This document shows positions 13,285 to 23,007 of a DNA stretch of 34,656 nt, piece by piece. The position numbers and the translations under genes are program-made. Within the stretch, counting starts at the first letter, position 1. Each line of letters opens with the position of its first letter. Origin of the DNA: Kitasatospora sp. MAP5-34 (GTDB lineage: Bacteria > Actinomycetota > Actinomycetes > Streptomycetales > Streptomycetaceae); the NCBI RefSeq assembly GCF_029894335.1, contig NZ_JARXZC010000055.1, positions 1 through 34,656 on the forward strand. Reading direction: 5' to 3'. A model generated the notes under the pieces. The model worked only from the letters and a program-made list of their open reading frames with translations. It did not search any database and was not told where the DNA came from.

Positions 13285-16200
13285 CGGATCTTCTCCCCCA
13301 CCCAGCGGGCCAGTTCGAGCGGACTGAGCGCCGCCACCGGCATACCGGCCGAGACCAGTTGCTCGGCGACAGCCTTCGAGTAGCGGGCCTTGCCGGTGTC
13401 GTCCAGGGCGGCGCAGCCGAGCAGGCGGCACCCCTCACCGATCAGGGCCCGGGTCTCGGCGAGCAGCCCGCCCAGCGGATACCCCTCCTCGAAGTCGCTG
13501 ACCACCGCGATCAGCGTGCGGGACGGCACGGTGACCAGCTCCCGCGCGTGCCTGAGGCCGGCCGCGATGTGCGTGCCGCCGCCGACCCGGACCTCCAGCA
13601 GCAGCCCGAGCGGGTCGTCCACGTGCCCGCTGAGGTCGGCCACGCTGGTCGAGAACGCGACGAAGTGCGTGGTCAGGGAGGGCACTCCGGCCAGGATCGC
13701 GGCCGTCAGCGCGGCCCAGACGGTGGACGCCTCCATCGAGCCGGAGACGTCCACCACCAGGATCAGCCGCCAGTCGTTGGCCCGGGCGGCCCTGGTCCGG
13801 AAGACCGGGCGTTCCGGGACGACGACGGTGGCGCCGTCCTCGCCCGGCCGGGCGGTCGCGAGGTTGGCCCGGATCGTCCGGGCGAGGTCGAGGCGGCCGC
13901 CGGGGCGGCGGCTGGGCCGGGGCAGGGTGATTCCGGTCAGGGCAGGGCGCAGGGTGGTGGCGAGTTCGCGGGCCAGCTCGTCCACCAGCCTCCTGACCAG
14001 GGGGCGGAGGGCGGCGAGCCGCGCCTCGGGCAGGCCCCCGGCGTGCTGGAGCACCGTGCGGAGCAGCTCGACGGAGGGCCGGGCGGCCTCCGGGGAGAGC
14101 GTCTCCAGCACGTCGGTACGGCCCTGTGCCACCGCTGCGGCGAGTACCTCCTCGCGGAGGCCGGGCCCGAACAGGGCCGCCAGCTCCTCCGACCACTCCC
14201 GCACCCCCGGGTACGGCGCTTCGCGGCCACCCCGGCCACCACCGGTCAGGTCGGGGCCGGAGCCCTCGCCCCGGCCGGAGCCGTACAGCTCGTCCAGCGC
14301 CGTGCCGAGCCGGGCGGCGCGCCCGGTGAGGCTGCGGCCACTACCGGGCCGGCCGAGCACCAGCCGCCAACGGTCGGCGGCCGGGAGCGCGTGTTCGAGC
14401 GCGTGTTCGGGGTCGGGCGGAGGAGTGTGACTGTCCGACGAAGCGTCAGTTTCAGCTTCATTGGCAGGAGTTGATGGCATCAGGCCCTTGGCCGAAAGGA
14501 TCTGACGTATAGTCAGGTCGGCCCTGGCCCAGGCGGCGAGGTCGGCCGGGTCGGCGGCGTCCGGCAGGGTGTCCACCTGCTCGCCCTGCTGCTCCTCGAT
14601 CACGGCGAGCAGCCGGTCGCGGGCGGCCGGGCTGAGCGTGTCGAAGCCGCCGCGCAGGGCGGGCAGCCGGTCCAGGAAGGCGTGGTCGGGGAGCTGGGCT
14701 ACGCGTTCCAGCAGCGCTTCGAGCGCGGCCGGGGCCGTGGCGAGCAGGCCCTCGGCGGCGGTGAGCAGGCCGGTCAGGGACCGGGTGAGCGTCACCCGGC
14801 TGCCGGGGGCGGTGGCACCGTCCACCCAGGAGGCGACCCGTCCGCCGAACTCGGCGGGCTCCTGGTGGCCGAGCAGCACCCGGACGGCGCCGGCCGCGCC
14901 CCTGACCAGTGGCGAGCCCTGGTCGGCGAGGCGCTCCAGGAGGTGGCCGAGCCGGCGGCCGCCGAAGGTGTCGGCGCGGCTGGCGAACTCGACCAGCGCC
15001 CGGGCGTCGGCCGGGTCGTCGGAGCCGCTGAGCCCCTCCAGTCCTCGGACGGCTGCCGTGGTGAGCAGCTCGGCGGCCTCGGCGGCCGGGCCGAGCAGGT
15101 CCGCGACCGCCTCCCGGCCGGCCAGGTGTCCGGCGGCCAGCCGGTCGAGCAGGGCCAGCCCGTCGAGGAGTTCGGGGAGGCCGGCCACCGCCGGGACCTC
15201 CTCGGTGAGCTGGGACAGCCGGGCGGCGGACAGAGTCGGCAGGGCGCACCCGGCGGCGTCGGCCAGGCCGTCGATGATCTGGCGCGCGGTCGAACCACCC
15301 TGCTCCCGCTCACGGCTCAGCCGTTCGCGGAGCGTGCCCTCGGCAGCCTGACCCGGCGTCACCCCGCGCACTCCGGAGACCGTCAGCATGGCGGCGACGG
15401 CGGGTGTCCACTGCACCCGCCAGCGCGAACCGAGCGCGTCGGTGCCGCCCGCGCCGGTGACGGCCACCCGCTCGCCGTACGGCACGCCGCAGACCTCGAG
15501 CCGGCGCAGCAGCAGCTCGCGGCGGGCGTCGAGGGGCGAGCGGAGCGGGTCGAGCCGCAGGTCGCGCGGCTGAGGGTCCGACTTGGGGCCAGTCCGAGCC
15601 GGGCCCGGCAGGCCGAGTTCGGCGAGCAGCGCCTCGACGGCCGGGCCGAGGCCGCTGCGCGGTGCGGCCGGGGTGGGGGTGCCCGTGCGGGTGCCGACCA
15701 GGACGCGTTCGAGGGCCTGGGCGACGGCCCGGCCGCGCCCGAGCGGCTCGCCCTGGGCGAGCACGCTCTGGACGGCCTCGACCAGCTCGCCCCGGCCGGG
15801 TGCGGGCAGCCCGCGCAGCCGGGCCAGGTCGCCGGCCAGCCGGACGATCTCGCGAGCGTCGGCCGGCCCGGAGGGGTGGCCCTGGCCGCGCAGCGCGTCG
15901 CAGATCCGGACGGCGGTGCGGACGAGTCCGGCCGACAGGCGGTCCGGGTCACCGGCTGCGGCCAGCACGGTGTGCTGCCACTCCGGATCGCGGATGCCGG
16001 CGGGGTAGCCGGAGCGGGAGTCGAGCAGCCGGTAGGTGTACGGGATCAGCGAGATGACCTGCTGCGATACGGGATCAGGAGCTGCAGGGGTGTCGAGAGC
16101 CGGGGCGTCGAGCAGCAGGGCCGGCGCGTGGAAGGAGCCGATCACGGCGGCGACCCGGCGGCCGCCGGCCGAGGCGGCGCGGAGGCACTGCCGCATCCAG

Positions 16201-16802
16201 GCCTCCCGGCGCAGGTCGAGCGGGTCGATGCCGGTACCGGCGTCCGCCCGCAGGGCCCAGCCGACCAGCAGGGCCGCCCGGCGTACCTGCTCCGGCGTGC
16301 AGCCGGGGGCAGGGGCCTCGACCAGGCGGTCCCAGAGGTCCTCGTCCGCGCGACCCGTCAGCCGGCGGCCCAGGGCCTCGGCCAGACCGGCGGTCTCGCC
16401 GCCGCCCGTCCGGCCCGGCAGCGTGCGGTGGGCGAGCGGCAGGTCGCAGGCGACGGCCGGCACCCCGTGACGGGCCGCCCAGCGCAGGGCGGCCAGCTCG
16501 GGCGAGAAGTCGGCGAAGGGGTAGAACGCGGGGCCCGCGCCCTCCTCCCCCGTGGCGGCGGCGAGCGCCACCGGTGCCGTGGTGCGCTCGTCCGCCAGCA
16601 GGCCGAGCCAGGGCTGGAACTCCTCGGGCAGCTCGACCAGCAGCACCTCCGGGCGGGCCGCGTCGAGCAGTGCGGGCAGCACGGCGGCAATCGAGGGGGC
16701 GTGGTGGCGCACCCCGATCAGGTACGGCCCGGGCGTGCCCGTGCCTGAGGAGGCCAGGCGGTCGGCCTCGGCCTCGACCTGCGGGCGGACGTCTCTGGTC
16801 AC
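13281..16802 (-). CDS. DUF5682-VWA fusion protein, 1173 aa
   Basis: The N-terminal part (about 25-260) carries YLIGVRHHAPSIA, then VLLVELPEEFQPWL and VAAVIGSFHAPALL, the pattern I associate with DUF5682 (TraB/ChaN-like). The C-terminal part (about 1005-1170) is a von Willebrand A domain with an intact MIDAS: DVSGS at 1018-1022, GGGTH and VVSDFEEG downstream. MoxR ATPases and VWA proteins work in pairs as chaperones that remodel or load metals into target proteins (RavA-ViaA, CbbQ-CbbO, NorQ-NorD). The start is taken as GTG at 16802, with GGAGGG 9 bases upstream and five bases after the MoxR stop; an ATG at 16838 would overlap the MoxR gene. In E. coli the two parts are separate (YehM and YehP), and the lengths add up to about this fusion. 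The middle ~700 residues are helical and unassigned. Confidence 0.78.
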   Translation of the reverse strand: MTRDVRPQVEAEADRLASSGTGTPGPYLIGVRHHAPSIAAVLPALLDAARPEVLLVELPEEFQPWLGLLADERTTAPVALAAATGEEGAGPAFYPFADFSPELAALRWAARHGVPAVACDLPLAHRTLPGRTGGGETAGLAEALGRRLTGRADEDLWDRLVEAPAPGCTPEQVRRAALLVGWALRADAGTGIDPLDLRREAWMRQCLRAASAGGRRVAAVIGSFHAPALLLDAPALDTPAAPDPVSQQVISLIPYTYRLLDSRSGYPAGIRDPEWQHTVLAAAGDPDRLSAGLVRTAVRICDALRGQGHPSGPADAREIVRLAGDLARLRGLPAPGRGELVEAVQSVLAQGEPLGRGRAVAQALERVLVGTRTGTPTPAAPRSGLGPAVEALLAELGLPGPARTGPKSDPQPRDLRLDPLRSPLDARRELLLRRLEVCGVPYGERVAVTGAGGTDALGSRWRVQWTPAVAAMLTVSGVRGVTPGQAAEGTLRERLSREREQGGSTARQIIDGLADAAGCALPTLSAARLSQLTEEVPAVAGLPELLDGLALLDRLAAGHLAGREAVADLLGPAAEAAELLTTAAVRGLEGLSGSDDPADARALVEFASRADTFGGRRLGHLLERLADQGSPLVRGAAGAVRVLLGHQEPAEFGGRVASWVDGATAPGSRVTLTRSLTGLLTAAEGLLATAPAALEALLERVAQLPDHAFLDRLPALRGGFDTLSPAARDRLLAVIEEQQGEQVDTLPDAADPADLAAWARADLTIRQILSAKGLMPSTPANEAETDASSDSHTPPPDPEHALEHALPAADRWRLVLGRPGSGRSLTGRAARLGTALDELYGSGRGEGSGPDLTGGGRGGREAPYPGVREWSEELAALFGPGLREEVLAAAVAQGRTDVLETLSPEAARPSVELLRTVLQHAGGLPEARLAALRPLVRRLVDELARELATTLRPALTGITLPRPSRRPGGRLDLARTIRANLATARPGEDGATVVVPERPVFRTRAARANDWRLILVVDVSGSMEASTVWAALTAAILAGVPSLTTHFVAFSTSVADLSGHVDDPLGLLLEVRVGGGTHIAAGLRHARELVTVPSRTLIAVVSDFEEGYPLGGLLAETRALIGEGCRLLGCAALDDTGKARYSKAVAEQLVSAGMPVAALSPLELARWVGEKIR

Positions 16803-16807
16803 GGCAG

Positions 16808-17944
16808 TCAGCCCTCCAGTGCCGGGCGCAGGTCCCACAGGGTGCGCCAGGTGGCGGCGCCCTGCTCGGCGCGGCGGCGGACCGGGCCGTCCCAGTAGCC
16901 GAGCAGCCGGGCGGTGTCGGCGGGATCGTCCTTGCGGACCACACCGACCAGCTGGCCGGGCAGCCGCCCGAGGATGTCGCCGTCGCCGTCGAGGTAGGCG
17001 GCGGTGACGCCGAGCGCGGTGGCCACCGAGACGGCCTCGGCGGTGCTCATCACCGTGGAGGGGCGTTCGACGTCCCAGCCTTCGACGGACCGGCCGGTGC
17101 GCAGATCGCGGAAGGCCGTCACCAGCGCCTCCAGCACGGTGTCGTCCACCGCGAACGGCGCACCCGCCCGGGCGACGGCGGCGGTGGACTGACGGCGTAC
17201 CAGCTCGATCTCCGCGTCCAGGCTGCCGATCGGGCCGACCGTCTCGAAGTTGAAGCGCCGCTTGAGGGCGGCGGACATCTCCGAGACGCCCTTGTCCCGC
17301 AGGTTGGCGGTGGCGATCAGGGTGAAGCCGGGTGCGGCGTGCAGCTGGGCGTCCTCGCTGCCGGCCAGCTCGGGTACGGCGATCCGCCGCTCGGAGAGCA
17401 GCGAGACCAGCGCGTCCTGCACCTCGGGCAGGCAGCGGGTGACCTCCTCGACGCGGGCGACCGCGCCGGTGGTCATCGCGGTGAGCACCGGCGAGGGCAC
17501 CAAAGCCTCCCGGCTCGGGCCCTTGGCGAGCAGCAGGGCGTAGTTCCAGCCGTACTTGAGCTGGTCCTCGGTGGTGCCGGCGGTGCCCTGGACGGTCAGC
17601 GCGCTGGTGCCGCAGACGGCGACGGCGAGCAGTTCGGAGAGCATCGACTTGGCCGTGCCCGGCTCGCCGACCAGCAGCAGGCCCCGCTCGCCCGCCAGGG
17701 TCACCACGCAGCGTTCCACCAGGGCCCGTTCGCCGACGAACTTCGCTTCGACGGCCAGGCTCTTCCGGCCGTGCTTCAGCTTCTCGCCGTCGCTGCCGAG
17801 CACGAAGGTCACGACGGCTCGCGGGGTGAGCAGCCAGCCGGGCGGGCGCGGGCCGGAGTCGTAGGCGGCGAGGAACTCCAGTTCGGCGGCGTACTTGTGC
17901 TCGGGCAGGACGATCTGGCGGTCCGTCGAGGTGGTGGTGGTCAT
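16808..17944 (-). CDS. MoxR-type AAA+ ATPase, 378 aa
   Basis: Walker A is GEPGTAKS (93-100), the Walker B region reads VARVEEVTRCLPEVQDALVS, and sensor 1 is LIATANLRDKG. The Walker B core has VEE where most AAA+ proteins have DE; I recall the same form in other actinobacterial members, so it is probably a subfamily trait and not decay. After the ATPase core comes a helical lid (about 250-370). MoxR proteins form hexamers and act with VWA partners to remodel client proteins. The ATG (17942-17944) overlaps the preceding gene as ATGA, and the VWA gene follows five bases after the stop. It corresponds to YehL in the E. coli yeh cluster. The client is unknown. Confidence 0.88.
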   Translation of the reverse strand: MTTTTSTDRQIVLPEHKYAAELEFLAAYDSGPRPPGWLLTPRAVVTFVLGSDGEKLKHGRKSLAVEAKFVGERALVERCVVTLAGERGLLLVGEPGTAKSMLSELLAVAVCGTSALTVQGTAGTTEDQLKYGWNYALLLAKGPSREALVPSPVLTAMTTGAVARVEEVTRCLPEVQDALVSLLSERRIAVPELAGSEDAQLHAAPGFTLIATANLRDKGVSEMSAALKRRFNFETVGPIGSLDAEIELVRRQSTAAVARAGAPFAVDDTVLEALVTAFRDLRTGRSVEGWDVERPSTVMSTAEAVSVATALGVTAAYLDGDGDILGRLPGQLVGVVRKDDPADTARLLGYWDGPVRRRAEQGAATWRTLWDLRPALEG

Positions 17945-20900
17945 CGGCGGCCTCTCTTCCGGTCGTTGGTCTTCAGTTCCTCGTAGCCGGGCAGCTCGGC
18001 GTCGGCGATCCGCTGCCAGGCACGGGCGAACAGCTCGGGCACCGGCAGGGGCGGCAGGATCAGCTGGTCGGCCGGGAGCCGGTACAGGCCGGCCTTCCAG
18101 AGCTCCACCGGCAGGCCGGGCGTTCTGGCCTCCTGCCAGCCGCCGGGCAGGAAGAGGCTGCGGCCGGCCCGGGCCCGCTTGGCCTCCAGCACGAGGTCGG
18201 TGGCGGCGAGTGCGGCGCGGGCCCGCTTCAGCCGGGTGGGCTTCCAACCCGTCCAGCGGGCCGTGTTGCGGTCCGTCGGGTCGGGGAGGGCGAGCAGTTG
18301 GAGGTAGAGCGCGGCGGCGTCCTCGTCGATCCCGTACGCCTTGGCGGCCTCGCCCACCAGAGCGGGCACGCTGCGCTGCGGGTCCTGCGCCCAGCCGGCG
18401 GGTTCGTCCGGTGACGATCCGTCGGCGACCAGCCGGGTCAGCTCGTCGCCGAGCAACTCGCGCACGGCCGTCAGATCCTCCCGGGCGGAGTGACCGGACA
18501 CCAGGCCGTCGAGCAGGTCGAGCAGGGGCAGCCCCGGCGCGCCGGTGAGTGCGGCCGGGCGCAGGTAGACGAGCTCGCCGTAGCGGCCGGGGGCGATGGC
18601 CAGGGCCTCGCCGACGACCAGCAGGCCGTCGCCGCCCGCGCCGTCGGCCTCTGGCAGCCCATAGTGGGCCCGCAGCACGTCGGGCAGCGACTTGTCGTTG
18701 ACGGTCGAGTGCCGCTCGAGGGAGAGCAGCAGACCCGGGTCGGCGATCCGCTTGCGGAGTGCGGCCAGGGCCACCGGCAGCAGCGGACGCAGGTCGTCCC
18801 CGTACGGCAGGTGATAGGCCAGCCAGCGCAGGGCCCGGACGGCGCTGCCCAGCTGCCGGTTGCCGGGTATCGCGGCCGGGTCGTCGGGGACGAGTTCCCT
18901 GCCGTCGTCCGTGCCGCACACCCGCTGGGTGGTGACGCGCGACAGCCACGGGGTGCTCGCGGGGTTGAGGAGCTGCTCGATCGCGCCGATGCTCGCGCCC
19001 TTGACCGTGGCCTGGAGGTCGTCGGGGAGAGCCACCAACCGGCCGCGCCGCTCCAGCCAGCACTCGGTGGCGGCGCCGGCCGCCAGGCCGGTGCGCCACA
19101 GTTCGGCCGGGTCGGCAGGGAGCAGGGCGGCCTGGACGGCAAGCTGGTCGGGCTGCGGGACGGAGCGCAGCCAGTCGTGGGCCGCACCTGCCTCGGTGGC
19201 CTTCAGCCCGAGCAGGGCGAGCTGATCGGCCGTCAGGAACCTGTCCGGCCAGCCGCGCAGGCCGGGCGGCGCGGCGAGCAGCAGGGCCGACCTGGCCCGG
19301 CCGATCCCGGTGGCCGCGTCGAACTCCTCGGCCCGCTCGGGCTGCCAGGCCACCGGGCCGTGCTGCCGGAGCAGCGCGGTGAAGTCGGCGATCCAACGGG
19401 CCGGCAGCTCGTCGCGGACGCGCCGCTCCTCGACCACGTTGAAGTGACCGACCGGGGTGAACTCTCCGGACGGGTCGTGGTCCACCGCGATCCAGCGCAC
19501 CTCGTCCCCGCCGTGGTGGCGCTGGTGGGCCAGCACGACCACCGTGCGGTCACCGTGGCGCAGCACCTGACCGATCCGGGACGGCGCGTTGGCGGGTGTC
19601 AGGCCGCCGTCACTCTTCTCACCGAGCGTCACCTGACGGAGCGCCGGTCCACGGTCGCCGAGCCAGCCCCTGGTCAGCTCGTCCAGCAGCAGCGCCAGCG
19701 CGGCGCCGGCCGGCTCGCCGGTGGTGGGCGAGGCGGCGGCCAGCGCGATCGGCGCCGTCCGGCCGAGCAGGTGGAGCCAGCCGTAGTACCCGCTGCCGCC
19801 GCGCAGTGCGAGGGGCTGCGGCTCGGCGGTCCAGCCCGCCGTGGCGGGCGCGCGCTGCTCGGCCAGCACCTCGGTGACGGCCCGCAGGTTGGCGAGGGAG
19901 TGCCACCAGATGCCGGTCTCGCCCCAGCTTCTGCCGAAGCCCTCGATGCTGCCGAAGACGCCCTCCAGCGCGTCCCGCAGCTGCCTGTCGTGCCCGTGCT
20001 CCGGCTGGTAGGCGGCCGGAGCCGGGGTGTCGGCCTCGGGCTGCGGCAGTGGCGCGTAGCGGGCGGCCCGGACGGCGGTCTCGGTGGCCAGCCGGGCGAG
20101 ACCGGCCACCCCGAGGACCAGCGACGGGTGCGTCAGGCCGGGCAGCACCTGCGCGGCCGCCTCGACCGGGACGAGCTTGGCGGCCCGGCTGCCCGCGACC
20201 TGCCTCGGTACACCCTGGATCAGCAGCAGCTCCGGGCGGCGCGGCGGGGTGACGTCCTCGCCGTCCAACGGCCAGGCAGCATCGATCAGTTCGGCCGCCT
20301 GCCGGTCCGTGACGGCGCGCAGCAGCCGGGAGCCCGCCTCGTCGCGGGGCCGCAGCGCGTGCCAGTGGTCGGGCGGCGGCACCAGGGCCGTCCCGGCGGC
20401 GTGCAGCTGACCCGGGTGGGAGGTGGTGAACGAGGCGAACACCTCGGTGCGCGCACCGGTGCCGTCCAGCGGGCCGAGCACGAAGTCGCGGTTCTCCGCG
20501 ATCACCATCAGCGCGGCGCCGCCGGGCAGGTCGAGCCGGCCCGCCGGGTACCGGCTGTGGGAGGAGCCCGCCTGCGGCAGGGCGACGGTACGGCCGTCGG
20601 TGCCGTGGAAGACCACCCGGCCCGCGCCGCGTCGCACCGAACCGCCGAGTACGGTGCCGTCGGTACCGAACGGGCTGCGCTCGAGCCCGGGCTGGAGCGG
20701 CAGCAGCCGGGAGGCGTGCGGGTCGAGCCGGCCGGCCGGCTCGCCGCCGGCGGCGGCGGCGAAGAGCGGTGGGACGGAGCTGCGGCCGTGGGTGCCCGTC
20801 GCCGGGTCGTACTCGGCCAGGCTCTCGCCGCCGCTGGTGCGGCGCAGCGTCCAGTACCCGGTGCCGTCGCCCAGCACCGGCCGCTCGGGCGGCATCGCGG

Positions 20901-23007
20901 TGTCCCCGGCGTGCAGGACCCGGCCGCCGGTGGCCCGGCCGCCGCCGGGCAGCGGCAGCGACGTCGGACCGGTGTGCTGGGCGCCGTAGTAGTAGCCGGC
21001 CAGCCGCTCGCCGGTCAGGGCGAAGACCTCGGTGGGCCGGCCCGACCAGTACGCGACCTGCTTGCCGCTGTCCATCCAGGCGACCAGCAGCTCGCCGTCG
21101 ACGTACCGCAGGCGGGGGCGGTTCCAGTGCTTGGCGTCGGCGGGCGTGCGCAGGTCGTGTTCGAGCAGGACGCCGTCCGGGCCGACCACCACGGCCTTCG
21201 CCTGGCGGACCAGGATCAGTGCGGGCCAGGCGTCCTCGAGCTGCAGGCCGTCCTTGTGGTCCCGGCCGGGGGCGACGCCGGGCTTGGCGTCGTCGTAGCC
21301 GAGCAGGCGCAGCCCCTCCTCCAGTGCGGGCCAGCCTAGTTCGTCCAGCAGGCCGGCCCGCAGCGTGCGGCCGAGCAGGGCGGCGACGTCCAGCCCGGCG
21401 ATCCGGGCGGCGGCCTGCGGGTTCGCGAGGGCGAGCGCGTGGCGCACCGGCCCGAGCGTGACCAGCAGGTCGTACGCGCCGACGAGTCCGCGTGCGGCCA
21501 GCAGCTCGTCCGCCCGGTCGTCGGCCCATTCGGCCAGCAGCAGTTGCAGCACCGGGTACTGCTCGACGCGCGGGCCGGACCCGGCGCCGTGGCCGGTGCC
21601 GAAGACCGGCGGGATGGCGTTCTTCAGGGTGTCGCGGAAGCGCGGGTCGGCGGCGACGGCCGCCAGGGTACGGCGGCCGGGATCGCCGTTCGTGAGCCAG
21701 ACACCCAGGCTGAACGACATGTTCTGCGCCGGGTCGGCGACCGGTACCCGCTCGGCGAGCAGCAGGTCGAGCAGGTTCATCGCGGTGGGGTGGCCCTGGG
21801 GCAGTTCGACCGGCGCGCCCTCGGTGCGCAGCCGCTCCGCCATCCGGCTGGCCAGCAGCAGCGTCGCCTCGCAGCTCGGGCGGGCGTGCCAACCCCGGTT
21901 GAGGTGGGCCGTCCAACGCTGCAGCCAGCGGGCGGCGGGCTCCGCCCGGACGGCCTGCGGATCCGTCAGGAGCAGCTCGGCGCCGCTCTCCCCGAGGATC
22001 TCCAGCCAGGCCGTGTCGGTGGCTTCGTGGTCCTTGGAGCCGGACGAGGTGGGCAGGATCTCCAGCAGCCGGGCGCGGACGGCCTCGTCGCGGCGGGCCA
22101 GCTCGATCAGCGGCGCCCGCCAGGACTTCCAGACCCCGGCCGGGGTGCGGCCGATGGCCGGTGAGGGCAGCAGTTCGGCGAGCAGCTCCTGCTCCTGCTC
22201 CCGCTGGTCGAGCCCGGCGGCCTTGATCAGCGCCCGGGCGTCCTCGGCGATGCCCGCGTAGGGGGCCATGCCGGCGGCGGAGCGCTCCGCGCACAGCTGG
22301 CGGAACCGCTGCCAGGCCGTCCGCGCGTCGAGCCGGGCGGCCAGGTCCTTGACGTACTGGCGCAGCGCCTTGACGGTGAGTGCGCCGCCGAGAGCGAACT
22401 CCAGGAAGACGGCGCGCAGCCGCTCCTCGTCGATCTCCAGGTTGAAGGTGCGCTCGGCCTCGCGGGCCTTGCCGAAGTACGTCGCCGCGTACGTCTGGTT
22501 GCCCTGGCCGAGGAAGATCCGCCCGACCTGCTCGCAGTAGGTGGGCAGGAAGTGCGGCACGGCCCGCCCGAGGCGGCCGGCCAGCTCGTCGAAGCCGTCC
22601 TTGGCGTGGCCCGGCTTGGACTTGACCTGGCGGGCCAGCCGCTCCATCTCCTTGACCACGGCCAGCGCGTGGTGGCCGTTGGCCGGGTCGTGCACCAGCG
22701 CCCAGGCGGGGAAGCCCAGTGCCTCCTGGCGGACCTGGCCGACCTCGGCCGGCTGCTCGGCGGCGGCCAGGCCGAGGAACTCGCACGCGAGGTCCTCGGC
22801 GGGGCCGAGCGCGCCGGGCACCAGCCGGACCACCGTGCGCCCGTCCAGCGCCGGGTGCCGGTAGCTGCGGGCGGTGAGCACGTCCACCGTGCTGTCGGGG
22901 CCGCCGGCGCCGGCCAGCGTACCGGCGGGCAGGACGGCTCCGGCGTCGAGCAGACGCTCGGCGCGCCGGTCCGTTACCTGACTGTCAGTCAGATGATTGG
23001 TCGTCAT
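17941..23007 (-). CDS. Very large unknown protein of the MoxR/VWA operon, 1688 aa
   Basis: A soluble protein with no signal peptide or membrane segment. The first ~600 residues are Ala/Leu/Glu-rich and look helical (for example EEDARALIKAAGLDQ-like stretches), possibly alpha-solenoid. From about 615 to 830 the sequence turns Gly/Trp/Tyr-rich with short beta-like blocks (VDGELLVAWMDSGKQVAYW, then YWTLRRTSGGESLAEY), suggesting a propeller-like region. The rest is mixed and ends KTNDRKRGRR. No catalytic motif is seen. The ATG at 23005-23007 overlaps the DUF4132-like gene as ATGA, and its own stop overlaps the MoxR start as ATGA, so it is translated in step with both. It may be the scaffold or substrate-binding part of the system and takes the place of the long N-terminal part of YehI-type proteins. 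That is inference, and I do not recognise a named family. Confidence 0.7.
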   Translation of the reverse strand: MTTNHLTDSQVTDRRAERLLDAGAVLPAGTLAGAGGPDSTVDVLTARSYRHPALDGRTVVRLVPGALGPAEDLACEFLGLAAAEQPAEVGQVRQEALGFPAWALVHDPANGHHALAVVKEMERLARQVKSKPGHAKDGFDELAGRLGRAVPHFLPTYCEQVGRIFLGQGNQTYAATYFGKAREAERTFNLEIDEERLRAVFLEFALGGALTVKALRQYVKDLAARLDARTAWQRFRQLCAERSAAGMAPYAGIAEDARALIKAAGLDQREQEQELLAELLPSPAIGRTPAGVWKSWRAPLIELARRDEAVRARLLEILPTSSGSKDHEATDTAWLEILGESGAELLLTDPQAVRAEPAARWLQRWTAHLNRGWHARPSCEATLLLASRMAERLRTEGAPVELPQGHPTAMNLLDLLLAERVPVADPAQNMSFSLGVWLTNGDPGRRTLAAVAADPRFRDTLKNAIPPVFGTGHGAGSGPRVEQYPVLQLLLAEWADDRADELLAARGLVGAYDLLVTLGPVRHALALANPQAAARIAGLDVAALLGRTLRAGLLDELGWPALEEGLRLLGYDDAKPGVAPGRDHKDGLQLEDAWPALILVRQAKAVVVGPDGVLLEHDLRTPADAKHWNRPRLRYVDGELLVAWMDSGKQVAYWSGRPTEVFALTGERLAGYYYGAQHTGPTSLPLPGGGRATGGRVLHAGDTAMPPERPVLGDGTGYWTLRRTSGGESLAEYDPATGTHGRSSVPPLFAAAAGGEPAGRLDPHASRLLPLQPGLERSPFGTDGTVLGGSVRRGAGRVVFHGTDGRTVALPQAGSSHSRYPAGRLDLPGGAALMVIAENRDFVLGPLDGTGARTEVFASFTTSHPGQLHAAGTALVPPPDHWHALRPRDEAGSRLLRAVTDRQAAELIDAAWPLDGEDVTPPRRPELLLIQGVPRQVAGSRAAKLVPVEAAAQVLPGLTHPSLVLGVAGLARLATETAVRAARYAPLPQPEADTPAPAAYQPEHGHDRQLRDALEGVFGSIEGFGRSWGETGIWWHSLANLRAVTEVLAEQRAPATAGWTAEPQPLALRGGSGYYGWLHLLGRTAPIALAAASPTTGEPAGAALALLLDELTRGWLGDRGPALRQVTLGEKSDGGLTPANAPSRIGQVLRHGDRTVVVLAHQRHHGGDEVRWIAVDHDPSGEFTPVGHFNVVEERRVRDELPARWIADFTALLRQHGPVAWQPERAEEFDAATGIGRARSALLLAAPPGLRGWPDRFLTADQLALLGLKATEAGAAHDWLRSVPQPDQLAVQAALLPADPAELWRTGLAAGAATECWLERRGRLVALPDDLQATVKGASIGAIEQLLNPASTPWLSRVTTQRVCGTDDGRELVPDDPAAIPGNRQLGSAVRALRWLAYHLPYGDDLRPLLPVALAALRKRIADPGLLLSLERHSTVNDKSLPDVLRAHYGLPEADGAGGDGLLVVGEALAIAPGRYGELVYLRPAALTGAPGLPLLDLLDGLVSGHSAREDLTAVRELLGDELTRLVADGSSPDEPAGWAQDPQRSVPALVGEAAKAYGIDEDAAALYLQLLALPDPTDRNTARWTGWKPTRLKRARAALAATDLVLEAKRARAGRSLFLPGGWQEARTPGLPVELWKAGLYRLPADQLILPPLPVPELFARAWQRIADAELPGYEELKTNDRKRGRR

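Noticed and set aside
14682..16748. 688-codon plus-strand frame inside the VWA gene
   Set aside because: It mirrors a gene with an intact VWA domain and tight operon spacing; the product is low-complexity Gly/Gln/Arg.
18490..21339. 949-codon plus-strand frame inside the large operon gene
   Set aside because: A shadow frame from G/C-rich codon bias; the minus-strand gene is fixed by ATGA overlaps at both ends.
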